DNA of 64,000 nt, from positions 17,736 through 81,735 of the forward strand of contig JBHJGS010000035.1 of NCBI GenBank assembly GCA_050331575.1, in the 5' to 3' direction. This document shows, piece by piece, positions 26,413 to 35,428 of the stretch (positions are counted from its first letter, which is position 1; the number at the start of each line of letters is the position of its first letter). The position numbers and the translations under genes were made by a program. Source of the DNA: JBHJGS01 sp050331575. GTDB lineage: Bacteria; Pseudomonadota; Alphaproteobacteria; Sphingomonadales; Rhodothalassiaceae. The notes under the pieces are model-generated. The model saw nothing but the letters and a program-made list of their open reading frames with translations, was not told the origin of the DNA and ran no database searches.

Positions 26413-27875
26413 TGAGCGCGCTCGCGGCCCTCGTTTTGGTTGGGCACTATAGCCTGCTTGTGCTGTTGTGTCTGTTCGGGATGCACCGGCTGATCATCGC
26501 CGGGCGGGCGCTGATGCTGACGCAGCGCGGCCCGCTGCAGCCGGTCCCGGACGCGTTCCGATCGCTTCCGCCGGTCACCGTGCAGCTGCCGGTCTACAAC
26601 GAAAAGCAGGTGATCGGACGGCTAATCGATGCGGCCGCGCAGTTGGACTATCCAGCCCACGCACTGAGCATTCAGGTGCTAGACGACAGCACCGACGAAA
26701 CCGCGCCGCTGGCGGCGGAGCGGGTGGCTTATTGGCAGTCCCGCGGCGTGCGGATCGCCCACATCCGCCGGCGCAGCCGGGCTGGATTCAAGGCCGGCGC
26801 CTTGGCGCACGGGCTGTGCCTGACCGATGCTCCCTTCGTGGCCGTGTTCGATGCGGATTTCGTTCCGGACCCGGGATTGCTGAAGGCATTGGTCGTTCCT
26901 ATGGCCGATCCCGCCATCGGCATGGTCCAAGCGCGCTGGGATCATCTGAACCGACGCTCCAGCCTGCTGACCCGGGTTCAGGCGATTATGCTGGACGCGC
27001 ATTTTGCCATCGAACAGCAGGTGCGCCATGCCACCGGGCGCTATTTTAACTTTAACGGCACCGCTGGCCTTTGGCGGGTGGCGGCGATCCGGCACGCCGG
27101 CGGCTGGCACGGTGACACCATCACCGAGGATCTTGATCTGAGCTACCGCGCGCAGCTGGCAGGCTGGCAGTTTCGCTATTTGAACGACGTGACCTGCCTC
27201 AGTGAACTGCCGCCGACCTTGAGCGCGTTCAAGAGCCAGCAACATCGCTGGAGCAAGGGCGGCATTCAGGTGATGCGCAAGCTGCTCGGCCGGGTTTGGG
27301 CGGCGCCCACGCCGCTTGGCCACAAGCTGGAGGCGGCCGCGCATCTGGCCGGGAATTTGGCACATCTGGCAATGCTCATTGATACGCTGGTGTTCCTGAT
27401 CCCCAGCCTGTTGCTGCGGCAAGGGATCGGCGCGGCGGGGTTGGCGGTGGACGCGCTGCTGTTGGTGTTCGCCAGCTTGTCGCACATGATCTTTTACCTG
27501 GTGGGCCAGAAGATGCTGGGCCGGCCGGTGATCAGCGCGCTTCGCTATGTGCCTGCGCTGATGGCGACGGCCATTGCCCTGGCGGTGAACAATGGCCGCG
27601 CGGTCGCTGAGGCGCTGCTTGGCCATGTCAGCGGCTTTGTTCGCACACCGAAAAGCGGCGAGACCGACCAGACTATGGCGTGGCGCCGGCGGCCGCGACG
27701 GACCCGCCAGTTTCGGCGGCTGGCGGGGTGGCCGGAGCTGGCAGCCGGGCTGACCTACACGCTTTGCCTGCTTTGGTGTGCGTCCAATGGCCTATGGCTG
27801 GCGGTTCCGTTTATGAGCCTGTTCGTTGTGGGCTTTTTGTCCGCCGCCACGGTCAGCCTGGCCGAACGGGCATGA
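26412..27875 (+). CDS. Membrane-bound family 2 glycosyltransferase, cellulose/mannan-synthase-like
   Basis: Processive-type GT2 enzyme of 487 residues in the inner membrane. Its motifs are complete: nucleotide-binding DDSTD near residue 94, the DAD metal motif in AVFDADFVP, the TED acceptor motif in TITEDLDL, and QQHRW (QxxRW) in FKSQQHRWSKGG. One helix precedes the catalytic part and about four follow. It resembles CslA-like mannan/glucan synthases, though the sugar cannot be determined. Translation is coupled to the outer-membrane protein gene before it (TGATG) and the GT-C gene after it (ATGA). Confidence 0.88.
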   Translation: MSALAALVLVGHYSLLVLLCLFGMHRLIIAGRALMLTQRGPLQPVPDAFRSLPPVTVQLPVYNEKQVIGRLIDAAAQLDYPAHALSIQVLDDSTDETAPLAAERVAYWQSRGVRIAHIRRRSRAGFKAGALAHGLCLTDAPFVAVFDADFVPDPGLLKALVVPMADPAIGMVQARWDHLNRRSSLLTRVQAIMLDAHFAIEQQVRHATGRYFNFNGTAGLWRVAAIRHAGGWHGDTITEDLDLSYRAQLAGWQFRYLNDVTCLSELPPTLSAFKSQQHRWSKGGIQVMRKLLGRVWAAPTPLGHKLEAAAHLAGNLAHLAMLIDTLVFLIPSLLLRQGIGAAGLAVDALLLVFASLSHMIFYLVGQKMLGRPVISALRYVPALMATAIALAVNNGRAVAEALLGHVSGFVRTPKSGETDQTMAWRRRPRRTRQFRRLAGWPELAAGLTYTLCLLWCASNGLWLAVPFMSLFVVGFLSAATVSLAERA

Positions 27876-29197
27876 GGCGCGCCGCCATCCCGGGTGCAGT
27901 GGCGCTTCTGGTCGCGCTTCTGTGCTTGAGCCTGTACCGGCTTCCGCTTTGGTTCCCCGAGCATCTCGGCAGCGCCTATATCATGGTGCATCTGGGGCTA
28001 ACCGCAGCGATGGTGCTGGCGTGGCGGACCGGGCTGCACCCGCATTGGGTGCTCATCATCGGCGTCGCCGCCAGGTTGCTCCTGGTCGGAACCGAGCCGT
28101 TCACCACCCATGATGTTGCTCGGTACTTGTGGGACGGCGCGGTGCTGCTGGAGGGGCTCGACCCTTATCGTTTCCATCCCGACCATGATGCCGTGGCCGG
28201 ACTTCGCGCGGTTTGGCCGACGCCGGAGGAGCATGCCGCTTATCCGACCCTGTATCCGCCGCTGGCCCTGGCGCTGTTCGCGCTGGCCGCCGTGGCCGGG
28301 CCGGTTGGCGGCGTGCTGGTGTTCAAGGGGCTTTTGGCGGCTGCCGGCGTGGCGACGCTGTGGCTGGGCCGAGATCTGCTGGCCCGGCGCGGCGCGCTCA
28401 GCGTGTTTCCGCTGTTGGCCTTGTCGCCGATCCTGCTGCTGGAAACGGGCGTGGGCGGCCACGTTGATGCGGTGTGCGCTCTCAGCGTGATGGCCGCGTT
28501 CTGGGCGCTGGAGCGGCAACGCCCGGGCTGGGCGGGTCTCGCCCTGGGCTTGGGGGCGGCGGTCAAGCTCATGCCCGCGATCCTGATCGTACCGATTGCG
28601 GTTTCCTTGCGGTGGCGGTCGGGCTTGGCAGTGCTGCTGGGGGCGGCCGCTGGGATGGCCGGTATCTACAGTCTGGCCGTGGGCGCGGGCTTGGTGCCGC
28701 TTGGCGCGCTGCCGGTGTTTTTCGAGAAATGGCGGTTCGGAGCGCCGCTGTTTGCGGCGGTCGCTGCGCTGTGGCCGCAGTCGGCTCCGGCGGGCTTGGC
28801 GGGCCTTGGCGCCTTGCTTATTGCATTGGCCGGCTTAGTGGCGCGGCGTGATCGCCAGACCGGCTGCGTTTTGGCGCTATCGGCGCCCTTGTTGGTAAGC
28901 CCGGTGGTGTTTCCCTGGTATCTGTGTGTGCTGGTGCCGTTAGCCTGCTTGCGGCCCGGCCCCTTCATCTTGCTGTGGCTGACCGTCGCCCCGCTCAGCT
29001 ATGAGGTGTTGGACCGGTTCGTCGCGGACGGACGATGGCAGCCGCAGATCTGGCCGTTGGCGGTGATCGGCGCGGGCTGGATCATCGGCCTGGTCTGGCC
29101 GCGCCCGGCCATTGTCCGTGCCGCCGCGGCACGTCTTGACTCCGTGCGCGGCAGGGCGGCGCTGGCAATGGGGTATCGCGCATCCACCCCGGTTTAG
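27872..29197 (+). CDS. GT-C-fold polyprenyl-sugar glycosyltransferase (GT87/DUF2029-like)
   Basis: Polytopic membrane protein of 441 residues with about ten helices. The first loop has the family-type Asp motif HDVARYLWDGAVLLEGLDPYR, followed by YPTLYPPLALALFAL, both typical of DUF2029-type mannosyltransferases that use polyprenyl-phosphate sugars. The start ATG overlaps the GT2 stop by four bases. With the two preceding genes it forms a three-gene envelope-glycan operon. The donor and acceptor are unknown. Confidence 0.78.
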   Translation: MRRAAIPGAVALLVALLCLSLYRLPLWFPEHLGSAYIMVHLGLTAAMVLAWRTGLHPHWVLIIGVAARLLLVGTEPFTTHDVARYLWDGAVLLEGLDPYRFHPDHDAVAGLRAVWPTPEEHAAYPTLYPPLALALFALAAVAGPVGGVLVFKGLLAAAGVATLWLGRDLLARRGALSVFPLLALSPILLLETGVGGHVDAVCALSVMAAFWALERQRPGWAGLALGLGAAVKLMPAILIVPIAVSLRWRSGLAVLLGAAAGMAGIYSLAVGAGLVPLGALPVFFEKWRFGAPLFAAVAALWPQSAPAGLAGLGALLIALAGLVARRDRQTGCVLALSAPLLVSPVVFPWYLCVLVPLACLRPGPFILLWLTVAPLSYEVLDRFVADGRWQPQIWPLAVIGAGWIIGLVWPRPAIVRAAAARLDSVRGRAALAMGYRASTPV

Positions 29198-29231
29198 CGG
29201 CATGGCCAGGCCAACTTGATTGGATGTTGCC

Positions 29232-32200
29232 CTAGTGAAAATCGCGGCTTCTGGGCACCAGGTCCCGGGCCTCGCGCGGGTGGCGCTGGACGGGCAGGCG
29301 CTTCAGCAGACCGTCGCGGATGCGGGCGGCCATGGCGGGGTCACGCGGATGGGCCAGGCGGCCGCTGGCGGCCCGTTCGGTGGTGATCTCGCCCGGTGGC
29401 AGCGGCACCAGGGGATTGCGGATCTCGTCGCAGCGAAACGGCGGCAGGGCCAGATGCTCGGCCTGTTCGGACAACATCAATAACAGGTCGCTGCGGTCCT
29501 CCACCCGGGTCGCCATCAGATGCACAATGTCTTCGGAGCGTTCGATGCGGCCGCGGATCAGCGCCAGGCGGCTGCCCATGATCTCCTTGCGGAAACGCTC
29601 CACCAATTTGGGCCAGAACACCGCGTTCACCACGCCGGTCTCGTCCTCCATGGTCAGGAACACCACACCTTTGGCGCTGCCCGGGCGCTGGCGCACCAGC
29701 ACGATGCCGGCGGCGGTGATCGGGCTGCCATGGGCGGCCGTGCGCACGCGATTGGCGCAGGTGACGCCAAGCTCGGCCAGGATCGGCCGCAGAAAGCTCA
29801 GCGGATGCGCGCGCAAGGACAGGCGCAGGGACTGATAATCCTCCACCACGGCTTCAGCGGGTAGAAGCGGCGGCAGGGCGGCCTTTGCCTCCTGCACGCA
29901 TTCCGCGGCGTCTGCGGCGGCGAACAGGGGCAAGGCCGGGCTTTTGGCCAGGCCTTTGACCGCCCACAAGGCCTGGCGCCGCTCCAGCCCCAGGCCGCGC
30001 AGGGCATCGGCCTCGGCCAGCCGCTCCAGGGCGGCCACGGACACGCCGGACAGCCGCTTCAGTTGATCCAGCGCCGCAGCAGATGTTTCCGGGTCGGGCA
30101 GGGGGCTTGTGCCGCCGCGCTGGACGCCCGCCGGTGCTGCCGGCGCGGCGACGGATGATTTGACCGCCAGCAATTGCCGGGCCTCCGCCTCGGTCAGGCC
30201 CTTGATCTGGCGCAGGCCCAGGCGCACCGCGAAACCGCCTTGGCTTTTGGCGCAGGGTTCCAGCGTGCAGTCCCAGTCTGAGCGCATCAGGTCCGGCCCG
30301 CGCACCACCACGCCATCGTCACAGGCGTCGCGCACCAGCTGGGCGGGGGCGTAAAAGCCCATCGGCTGGGCGTTCAGAATGGCGGCACAAAAGGCCGCCG
30401 GGTAATGGCATTTCAGCCAGGCCGAGACATAGACAAGCAGGGCGAAGCTGGCGGCATGGCTTTCCGGAAAGCCATATTCGCCGAAGCCTTCGATCTGCTT
30501 GAAGCAGCGGGTGGCGAAGTCCGGATCATAGCCGCGCGCGACCATGCCCTCGATCATCTTCTGCTGGAAGGTGTGGATGGTGCCGACCTTGCGGAAGGTG
30601 GCCATGGCACGGCGAAGCTGATCGGCCTCGCCGGGCGAGAAATGCGCGGCGACGATGGCGATGCGCATGGCCTGTTCCTGAAACAAGGGCACGCCGAGCG
30701 TCTTCTTCAGCACCCGTTCCAGCTCATCGGGCGGGCCATGCTCCGGCCCCGGGGCGGGATAGGCCGCCTGTTCCAGCCCGTCCCGCCGCTTCAGATAAGG
30801 ATGCACCATATCGCCCTGGATCGGGCCGGGGCGCACGATCGCCACCTCGATCACCAGATCATAGAAGCAGCGCGGCTTCAGCCGCGGCAGCATGTTCATC
30901 TGCGCCCGGCTTTCCACCTGGAACACGCCGATGCTGTCGGCCGCACACAGCATGTCATAGACCGCCGGATCCTCCCGCGGCACACTGGCCAGGCTGAGCG
31001 GCCGATCATACTGCGCGGCCAACAGATCGAAACAGCCGCGGATGCAGCTGAGCATGCCCAGGGCCAGTACGTCGATCTTCAGAATGCCCAGCGCGTCCAG
31101 ATCATCCTTGTCCCACTCCACGAAGGTGCGGTCGGGCATGGCGGCATTGGCGATCGGCACGATCTCGTCCAGCGGCGTGCGGGTCAGCACGAAGCCGCCA
31201 GCATGTTGCGACAGGTGGCGCGGAAAGCCGAGCAACTGATGGGTCAGCTCCAGCGTCTGTTTCAGATGCGGATCGTTCGGATCCAGCCCTGCCTCGCGCA
31301 CCTGGGCCGGATCCACCGCCTGGCCCCACTGGCCCCAGACCGTGCCGGCCAGGGCGGCGGTGACATCCTCGCTCAGCCCCATGACCTTGCCGACCTCGCG
31401 CACGGCACTGCGCGGGCGGTAGCTGATCACCGTGGCGGCGATGCCGGCATGGGCGCGGCCGTAGCGGGCATAGATATATTGGATCACCTCCTCCCGCCGG
31501 GAATGTTCGAAATCCACGTCGATGTCCGGCGGTTCATTGCGTTCAGCGGAGATGAAGCGCTCGAACAGCAGGTCGATCTCGGTGGGGTTCACCGCGGTGA
31601 TGCCCAGGCAATAGCAGATCACCGAATTGGCCGCCGAGCCGCGCCCCTGGCACAGAATGCCGCGCGATCGGGCGAAGCTGACAATATCATGCACGGTCAG
31701 GAAATAGGGCGCATAGTTCAGCTGCTCGACCAGCGCCAGCTCATGGCCGAGAACGGAGGAGACCGTTTGGGGGATGCCGTCGGGAAAGCGGGTGCGCGCG
31801 CCTTGCCAGCTCAGCTTGACCAGCTGCGACTGCGGCGTCTCGCCTTCCGGCACCGGCTCTTCGGGATAGTCGTAGCGCAATTCGTCCAGGGAAAAGCGGC
31901 ACTGGCTAACGATCTGAAGCGTGGCGTCAAGCGCGTGCTCGTATCCCTTGAACAGCTTGGCCATTTCCGCCGGGGTCTTCAGGTGCCGTTCGGCATTTTT
32001 CTGCAGCCGCCAGCCGGCCTCGGTCAGCGCCACGCCCTCCCGGATGCAGGTCAGCACATCGGTCAGCGGCCGGCGCGCCGGGTCGTGATAGAGCACGTCA
32101 TTGCTGGCCAGCAAGGGAGTGCCGGCGGCGCGCGCGATCTCGTCCAGCCGGGCCAGCCGCGCCCGGTCCTGCCCGTCCAGCCGGCAGGCCGCAGCCAGAA

Positions 32201-32642
32201 AGACCGGCCCGGTGAGGGTGTTGCGAAGCTGCTGAAGCATGTGGGGCAGATCCGCCTCGATCTGATCCGGCGGCACCAGGGCGAAGCAGGCATCGGGGTC
32301 GGCCGCGGCCAGATCCGCCAGGTGCAGATGGCAGTCGCCCTTGTCCGCGCGCCTTTGCCCCAAGCTGATCAGCTTGGACAGCGCGCCATAGCCGGCGCGC
32401 GCGCGCGGCCAGGCCAGCACGGCCAGGCCGTCCAAAAGATCCAGCCGAACCCCGGGCACAAACCGCACGCCATGCTGTTTGGCGGCCTGATGGGCGCGGA
32501 CCAGGCCGGCGAAGCTGTTACGGTCGGTCAACGCGATGGCGTGAAGCCCCAGCACGTTGGCCGCCAGCACCAGCTCATCGGGATGGGCGCCGCCGCGCAG
32601 GAAGCTGAAATTGGAAGTGACCTGAAGCTCGGCATAGCGCAT
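29232..32642 (-). CDS. dnaE2: Error-prone DNA polymerase DnaE2 (ImuC)
   Basis: C-family translesion polymerase of 1136 residues. An N-terminal PHP domain starts with YAELQVTSNFSFLRGGAHPDE. The palm contains GRGSAANSVICYCLGIT and the catalytic Asp pair in PPDIDVDFEHSRREEV. The finger/HhH region and a C-terminal OB domain (VFLTMEDETGVVNAVFW) follow. It lacks the beta-clamp-rich tail of DnaE1. An alphaproteobacterial LexA box lies 36 bases upstream, so the gene should be SOS-induced. The usual partners imuA and imuB are not adjacent. The opposite strand carries long open frames through this gene; these are shadows. Confidence 0.97.
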   Translation of the reverse strand: MRYAELQVTSNFSFLRGGAHPDELVLAANVLGLHAIALTDRNSFAGLVRAHQAAKQHGVRFVPGVRLDLLDGLAVLAWPRARAGYGALSKLISLGQRRADKGDCHLHLADLAAADPDACFALVPPDQIEADLPHMLQQLRNTLTGPVFLAAACRLDGQDRARLARLDEIARAAGTPLLASNDVLYHDPARRPLTDVLTCIREGVALTEAGWRLQKNAERHLKTPAEMAKLFKGYEHALDATLQIVSQCRFSLDELRYDYPEEPVPEGETPQSQLVKLSWQGARTRFPDGIPQTVSSVLGHELALVEQLNYAPYFLTVHDIVSFARSRGILCQGRGSAANSVICYCLGITAVNPTEIDLLFERFISAERNEPPDIDVDFEHSRREEVIQYIYARYGRAHAGIAATVISYRPRSAVREVGKVMGLSEDVTAALAGTVWGQWGQAVDPAQVREAGLDPNDPHLKQTLELTHQLLGFPRHLSQHAGGFVLTRTPLDEIVPIANAAMPDRTFVEWDKDDLDALGILKIDVLALGMLSCIRGCFDLLAAQYDRPLSLASVPREDPAVYDMLCAADSIGVFQVESRAQMNMLPRLKPRCFYDLVIEVAIVRPGPIQGDMVHPYLKRRDGLEQAAYPAPGPEHGPPDELERVLKKTLGVPLFQEQAMRIAIVAAHFSPGEADQLRRAMATFRKVGTIHTFQQKMIEGMVARGYDPDFATRCFKQIEGFGEYGFPESHAASFALLVYVSAWLKCHYPAAFCAAILNAQPMGFYAPAQLVRDACDDGVVVRGPDLMRSDWDCTLEPCAKSQGGFAVRLGLRQIKGLTEAEARQLLAVKSSVAAPAAPAGVQRGGTSPLPDPETSAAALDQLKRLSGVSVAALERLAEADALRGLGLERRQALWAVKGLAKSPALPLFAAADAAECVQEAKAALPPLLPAEAVVEDYQSLRLSLRAHPLSFLRPILAELGVTCANRVRTAAHGSPITAAGIVLVRQRPGSAKGVVFLTMEDETGVVNAVFWPKLVERFRKEIMGSRLALIRGRIERSEDIVHLMATRVEDRSDLLLMLSEQAEHLALPPFRCDEIRNPLVPLPPGEITTERAASGRLAHPRDPAMAARIRDGLLKRLPVQRHPREARDLVPRSRDFH

Positions 32643-32677
32643 CGCACGGCTCTCCGCAGGACCGGCGTTAACAGATC

Positions 32678-32692
32678 GTTCTTATAATGTTC
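32678..32692 (-). promoter_or_regulatory. LexA operator (SOS box) of dnaE2
   Basis: GTTC-TTATAAT-GTTC is an exact match to the alphaproteobacterial LexA consensus GTTC-N7-GTTC. It ends 36 bases before the dnaE2 ATG, where it could block the promoter. Confidence 0.85.
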
Positions 32693-32721
32693 TCATGCGC
32701 TGCCGGCAAGGCCGGTCGTGA

Positions 32722-32835
32722 TTATCCAAGCACTCGGATGACCCCGAGGATCGCCGTGGCCAGGGCTGCCATGCCGCCCAGCAACATCACTAGACGACCT
32801 GGCCTCCCGCTTCCATCCTCTTCGTCGCGCGACAT
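32722..32835 (-). CDS. Possible 37-residue single-helix membrane protein
   Basis: A short frame from ATG 32835 encodes a charged start (MSRDEEDGSGRPGR) followed by one hydrophobic helix (LVMLLGGMAALATAILGVI) and a basic end, RVLG. The composition is what a real small membrane protein would show, but no Shine-Dalgarno is visible. It ends before the LexA box, so it is not obviously SOS-controlled. It lies in the 418-base gap between dnaE2 and mccA. Low confidence. Confidence 0.3.
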   Translation of the reverse strand: MSRDEEDGSGRPGRLVMLLGGMAALATAILGVIRVLG

Positions 32836-32966
32836 GGGGGTTGCTAGAGACAATGGCGCCTTTCTACACAGGCTTTCAACCCAACTGGCGTCCGATCGGC
32901 CTGCCATAGTGCAGATGCGCGCAGCCAAGTGGCTTGGCAAGCTCCGGTCTGCTGCCCTAGGGCATT

Positions 32967-32998
32967 ATCCGACCAGGCGCGATCGCGCGTGGTCGGAT
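32967..32998. repeat. Long palindrome, REP-like
   Basis: ATCCGACCA and TGGTCGGAT flank GCGCGATCGCGC, itself a palindrome, giving a 32-base structure with only one unpaired pair of Gs. The right side continues TGGTCGGATGAAA, like the element at 7107-7151. It lies upstream of mccA. Confidence 0.65.
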
Positions 32999-33060
32999 GA
33001 AACAGCGCGCTGCTATCATTGGCGATCAACCCGCCCCCGCCGTCCGCCCGGAGCTGCCCC

Positions 33061-35082
33061 ATGTCCCACCTGTTCGACACGCTTTTGATCGCCAATCGGG
33101 GGGAGATCGCCGTGCGCATCCTGCGCACCGCCCAGGCGCTGGGCATCCGCTGCATCGCGGTCTATTCCGAGGCGGACAAGGATGCGCTGTTCGTCGATCT
33201 GGCCGATCAGGCGGTGTATCTGGGCCCGGCGTCGGCCAAGCAAAGCTATCTCAACCAGGACAAGATCATCGCCGCGGCCAAGGCCACCGGGGCTGAGGCG
33301 ATCCATCCAGGCTACGGCTTTCTGTCGGAGAATGCCGACTTTGCCGAGCGGTGCGCGGCCGAGGGCCTGGTCTTCGTCGGTCCGCCGGCCGCCGCGATCC
33401 GGGCTATGGGGCTGAAGGGCGAGGCCAAGCGGCTGATGGAACAGGCCAAGGTGCCGGTGGTGCCCGGCTATCATGGCGCAGCGCAGGATGCCGAAACCCT
33501 GGCGGTGGAGGCGGCACGGATTGGCTATCCGGTGCTGATCAAGGCCGTTGCCGGCGGCGGCGGCAAGGGCATGCGCCAGGTGCATGGCGAAAGCGAATTC
33601 GCCTCAGCACTCGCCGCCGCCCAGCGCGAGGGCGAGAACGCCTTCGGCAATCCGCGGGTGCTGATCGAGAAATTCATCGAAAAGCCGCGTCATATCGAGA
33701 TCCAAGTGTTCGCTGACGCCCACGGCCATGCGGTGCATCTGTTCGAGCGCGACTGTTCCTTGCAGCGGCGCCACCAGAAGGTGGTGGAAGAAGCGCCGGC
33801 GCCGGGCATGCCCGCGGCCATGCGTGAGACCATGGGCGAGGCGGCGGTGCAGGCAGCACGCGCGATCGGCTATCGCGGCGCAGGCACGGTGGAATTCATC
33901 GTCGATGTCGCCGAGGGGCTGGACGCCGCCCCCTTCTATTTCATGGAAATGAACACCCGCCTGCAGGTGGAGCATCCGGTGACGGAGATGATCACCGGCG
34001 AGGATCTGGTGGAATGGCAACTGCGCGTCGCCGCCGGGGAGCCGCTGCCGCTGTTGCAGGATGATCTGGCGATCGACGGCCATGCCTTCGAGGTGCGCCT
34101 CTATGCGGAGGATCCGGACAATCAGTTCCTGCCGGCCACCGGCACGCTGACCCGGTTTCACACCCCCTCAGAGCATGGCTTCATTCGGGTCGATACCGGG
34201 GTGCGCCAGGGCGATGCCGTTACCGTGCATTATGACCCGATGATCGCCAAGTTGATCGCCTGGGGCGAGGATCGGGCGACCGCGCTGAAACATCTGCAAC
34301 AGGCATTGGCGGCCACGGAGATCGCCGGCTTCGCAACCAATCTGGGCTTTCTGCAGCGGGTGGCCCAGCATGAGGCCTTCGCGCGCGGCGATGTCGACAC
34401 CGGCTTTATCGCCCGCCATGCCGAGACGCTGCTGCCCGGGCCGCAGCCGGCCGAACCGGAGATTCTGGTGTTGGCGGTGCTGGGGGTTTTGGAGCGGCGC
34501 CAGGCCAGGGTCCGCGCCCTGGCTGCGGCGTCGCCGGAGCCGAACAGCCCATGGGCGGCCGCTGACGGCTGGCGGCTCAACCTGGCCTATCGGGAGGTGT
34601 TGCGCTTCACCGATGCGGCCGGGACCGATCATGCCGTGGAGCTGGAGCCGGCGGGTGAGGGCTATCGCCTGAGCCTGGGCGATCGCTCGATCCTGGCGAT
34701 CCCGCGCTATGGCGACGGCCAGATGATCGAGGCGGTGATCGACGGGCTGAGCCTCCGCGCCACCGTGATGGCCGAAGAGGCGCAGGTGACGGTAATCCTG
34801 TCCGGCCGCACCACCCGCCTGATCCGGCATTCGCCACGCCTGGACGCTGCGGAGGAAGCCGAAGGCCCCGGCGCGGTGCTGGCGCCGATGCCGGGCAAGA
34901 TCCTGGCGGTGATGGTCGCTGACGGCGAGGCGGTGGACAAGGGCCAGCCGCTGCTGGTCATGGAAGCCATGAAGATGGAACAAACCCTGACCGCCCCCCG
35001 CGCCGGCACCCTCGCCCGCCTGACCGCCAAGGTCGGCGACCAGGTCACTGACGGCACGGTCCTGGCGGTGGTGGAGGATTAA
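33061..35082 (+). CDS. mccA: 3-methylcrotonyl-CoA carboxylase, biotin-containing alpha subunit
   Basis: A 673-residue biotin carboxylase/biotin carrier fusion for leucine breakdown. The N-terminal carboxylase has LLIANRGEIAVRILRTAQ, the ATP-grasp loop KAVAGGGGKGMRQVH, and EMNTRLQVEHPVTEMITG. A middle BT domain follows, and the C-terminal carrier domain has the biotinyl Lys in VMEAMKMEQTL. ATG 33061 matches the family N-terminus (MSHLFDTLLIANRGE). The domain plan would also fit propionyl- or geranyl-CoA carboxylase, but an MccB-type subunit is encoded 11 kb downstream, which favours this call. In many relatives the two genes are adjacent. Confidence 0.88.
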   Translation: MSHLFDTLLIANRGEIAVRILRTAQALGIRCIAVYSEADKDALFVDLADQAVYLGPASAKQSYLNQDKIIAAAKATGAEAIHPGYGFLSENADFAERCAAEGLVFVGPPAAAIRAMGLKGEAKRLMEQAKVPVVPGYHGAAQDAETLAVEAARIGYPVLIKAVAGGGGKGMRQVHGESEFASALAAAQREGENAFGNPRVLIEKFIEKPRHIEIQVFADAHGHAVHLFERDCSLQRRHQKVVEEAPAPGMPAAMRETMGEAAVQAARAIGYRGAGTVEFIVDVAEGLDAAPFYFMEMNTRLQVEHPVTEMITGEDLVEWQLRVAAGEPLPLLQDDLAIDGHAFEVRLYAEDPDNQFLPATGTLTRFHTPSEHGFIRVDTGVRQGDAVTVHYDPMIAKLIAWGEDRATALKHLQQALAATEIAGFATNLGFLQRVAQHEAFARGDVDTGFIARHAETLLPGPQPAEPEILVLAVLGVLERRQARVRALAAASPEPNSPWAAADGWRLNLAYREVLRFTDAAGTDHAVELEPAGEGYRLSLGDRSILAIPRYGDGQMIEAVIDGLSLRATVMAEEAQVTVILSGRTTRLIRHSPRLDAAEEAEGPGAVLAPMPGKILAVMVADGEAVDKGQPLLVMEAMKMEQTLTAPRAGTLARLTAKVGDQVTDGTVLAVVED

Positions 35083-35238
35083 CGGGATCGGCTGCCCAAG
35101 CGGCGGAGCTTCCCGGCGGCGAGAAACATATTGCCCTGTGACCAAGGTCGGGTACTGTGTTCAGAATCCTTGGCGCTGTACCCCATGTAGCAGCATGTCT
35201 TCGTCCCTCGGCATCACGAACGTCCCCGTAGAGAGAAT

Positions 35239-35385
35239 ATGTCTCAGGCGCAAAGCATACAGGTTGACGGAGAACGCAACGCCATCGTCCAGATCCTGGG
35301 CGATCATAACCGCATTGACCTGAGCCGCCAGTCTGCGCCTGACGCGGTTTCCCGCCTGGGAAGGCGCGCTTCAATCGCGGGGTGA
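35239..35385 (+). CDS. N-terminal fragment of the STAND protein, with amyloid-type motif
   Basis: A 48-residue frame with GAGAGA upstream of the ATG. It encodes IQVDGERNAIVQILGDHNRI, a Gly/Asn-rich hydrophobic pattern like RHIM/BASS-type amyloid signalling motifs, and then runs out of frame and stops. The next frame is open from 35324 and reads RLTRFPAW, LRAYRRGVTPLMGRDALL and on into the ATPase, which looks like the natural continuation. I therefore read this as the true beginning of the downstream gene, separated by a one-base insertion or a sequencing error somewhere in 35324-35380, most plausibly near the GCCGCC at 35324-35329. Confidence 0.5.
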   Translation: MSQAQSIQVDGERNAIVQILGDHNRIDLSRQSAPDAVSRLGRRASIAG

Positions 35386-35428
35386 GGCGGATCTGCTGCG
35401 CGCCTATCGCCGGGGCGTCACACCCCTG

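Noticed and set aside
30405..32687. A 760-residue open frame opposite dnaE2, and similar long frames opposite hisD, mccA, RND and aldehyde dehydrogenase genes
   Set aside because: High GC gives long antisense frames. These are His/Gln/Arg-rich, without family motifs, and lie inside clearly recognised genes.
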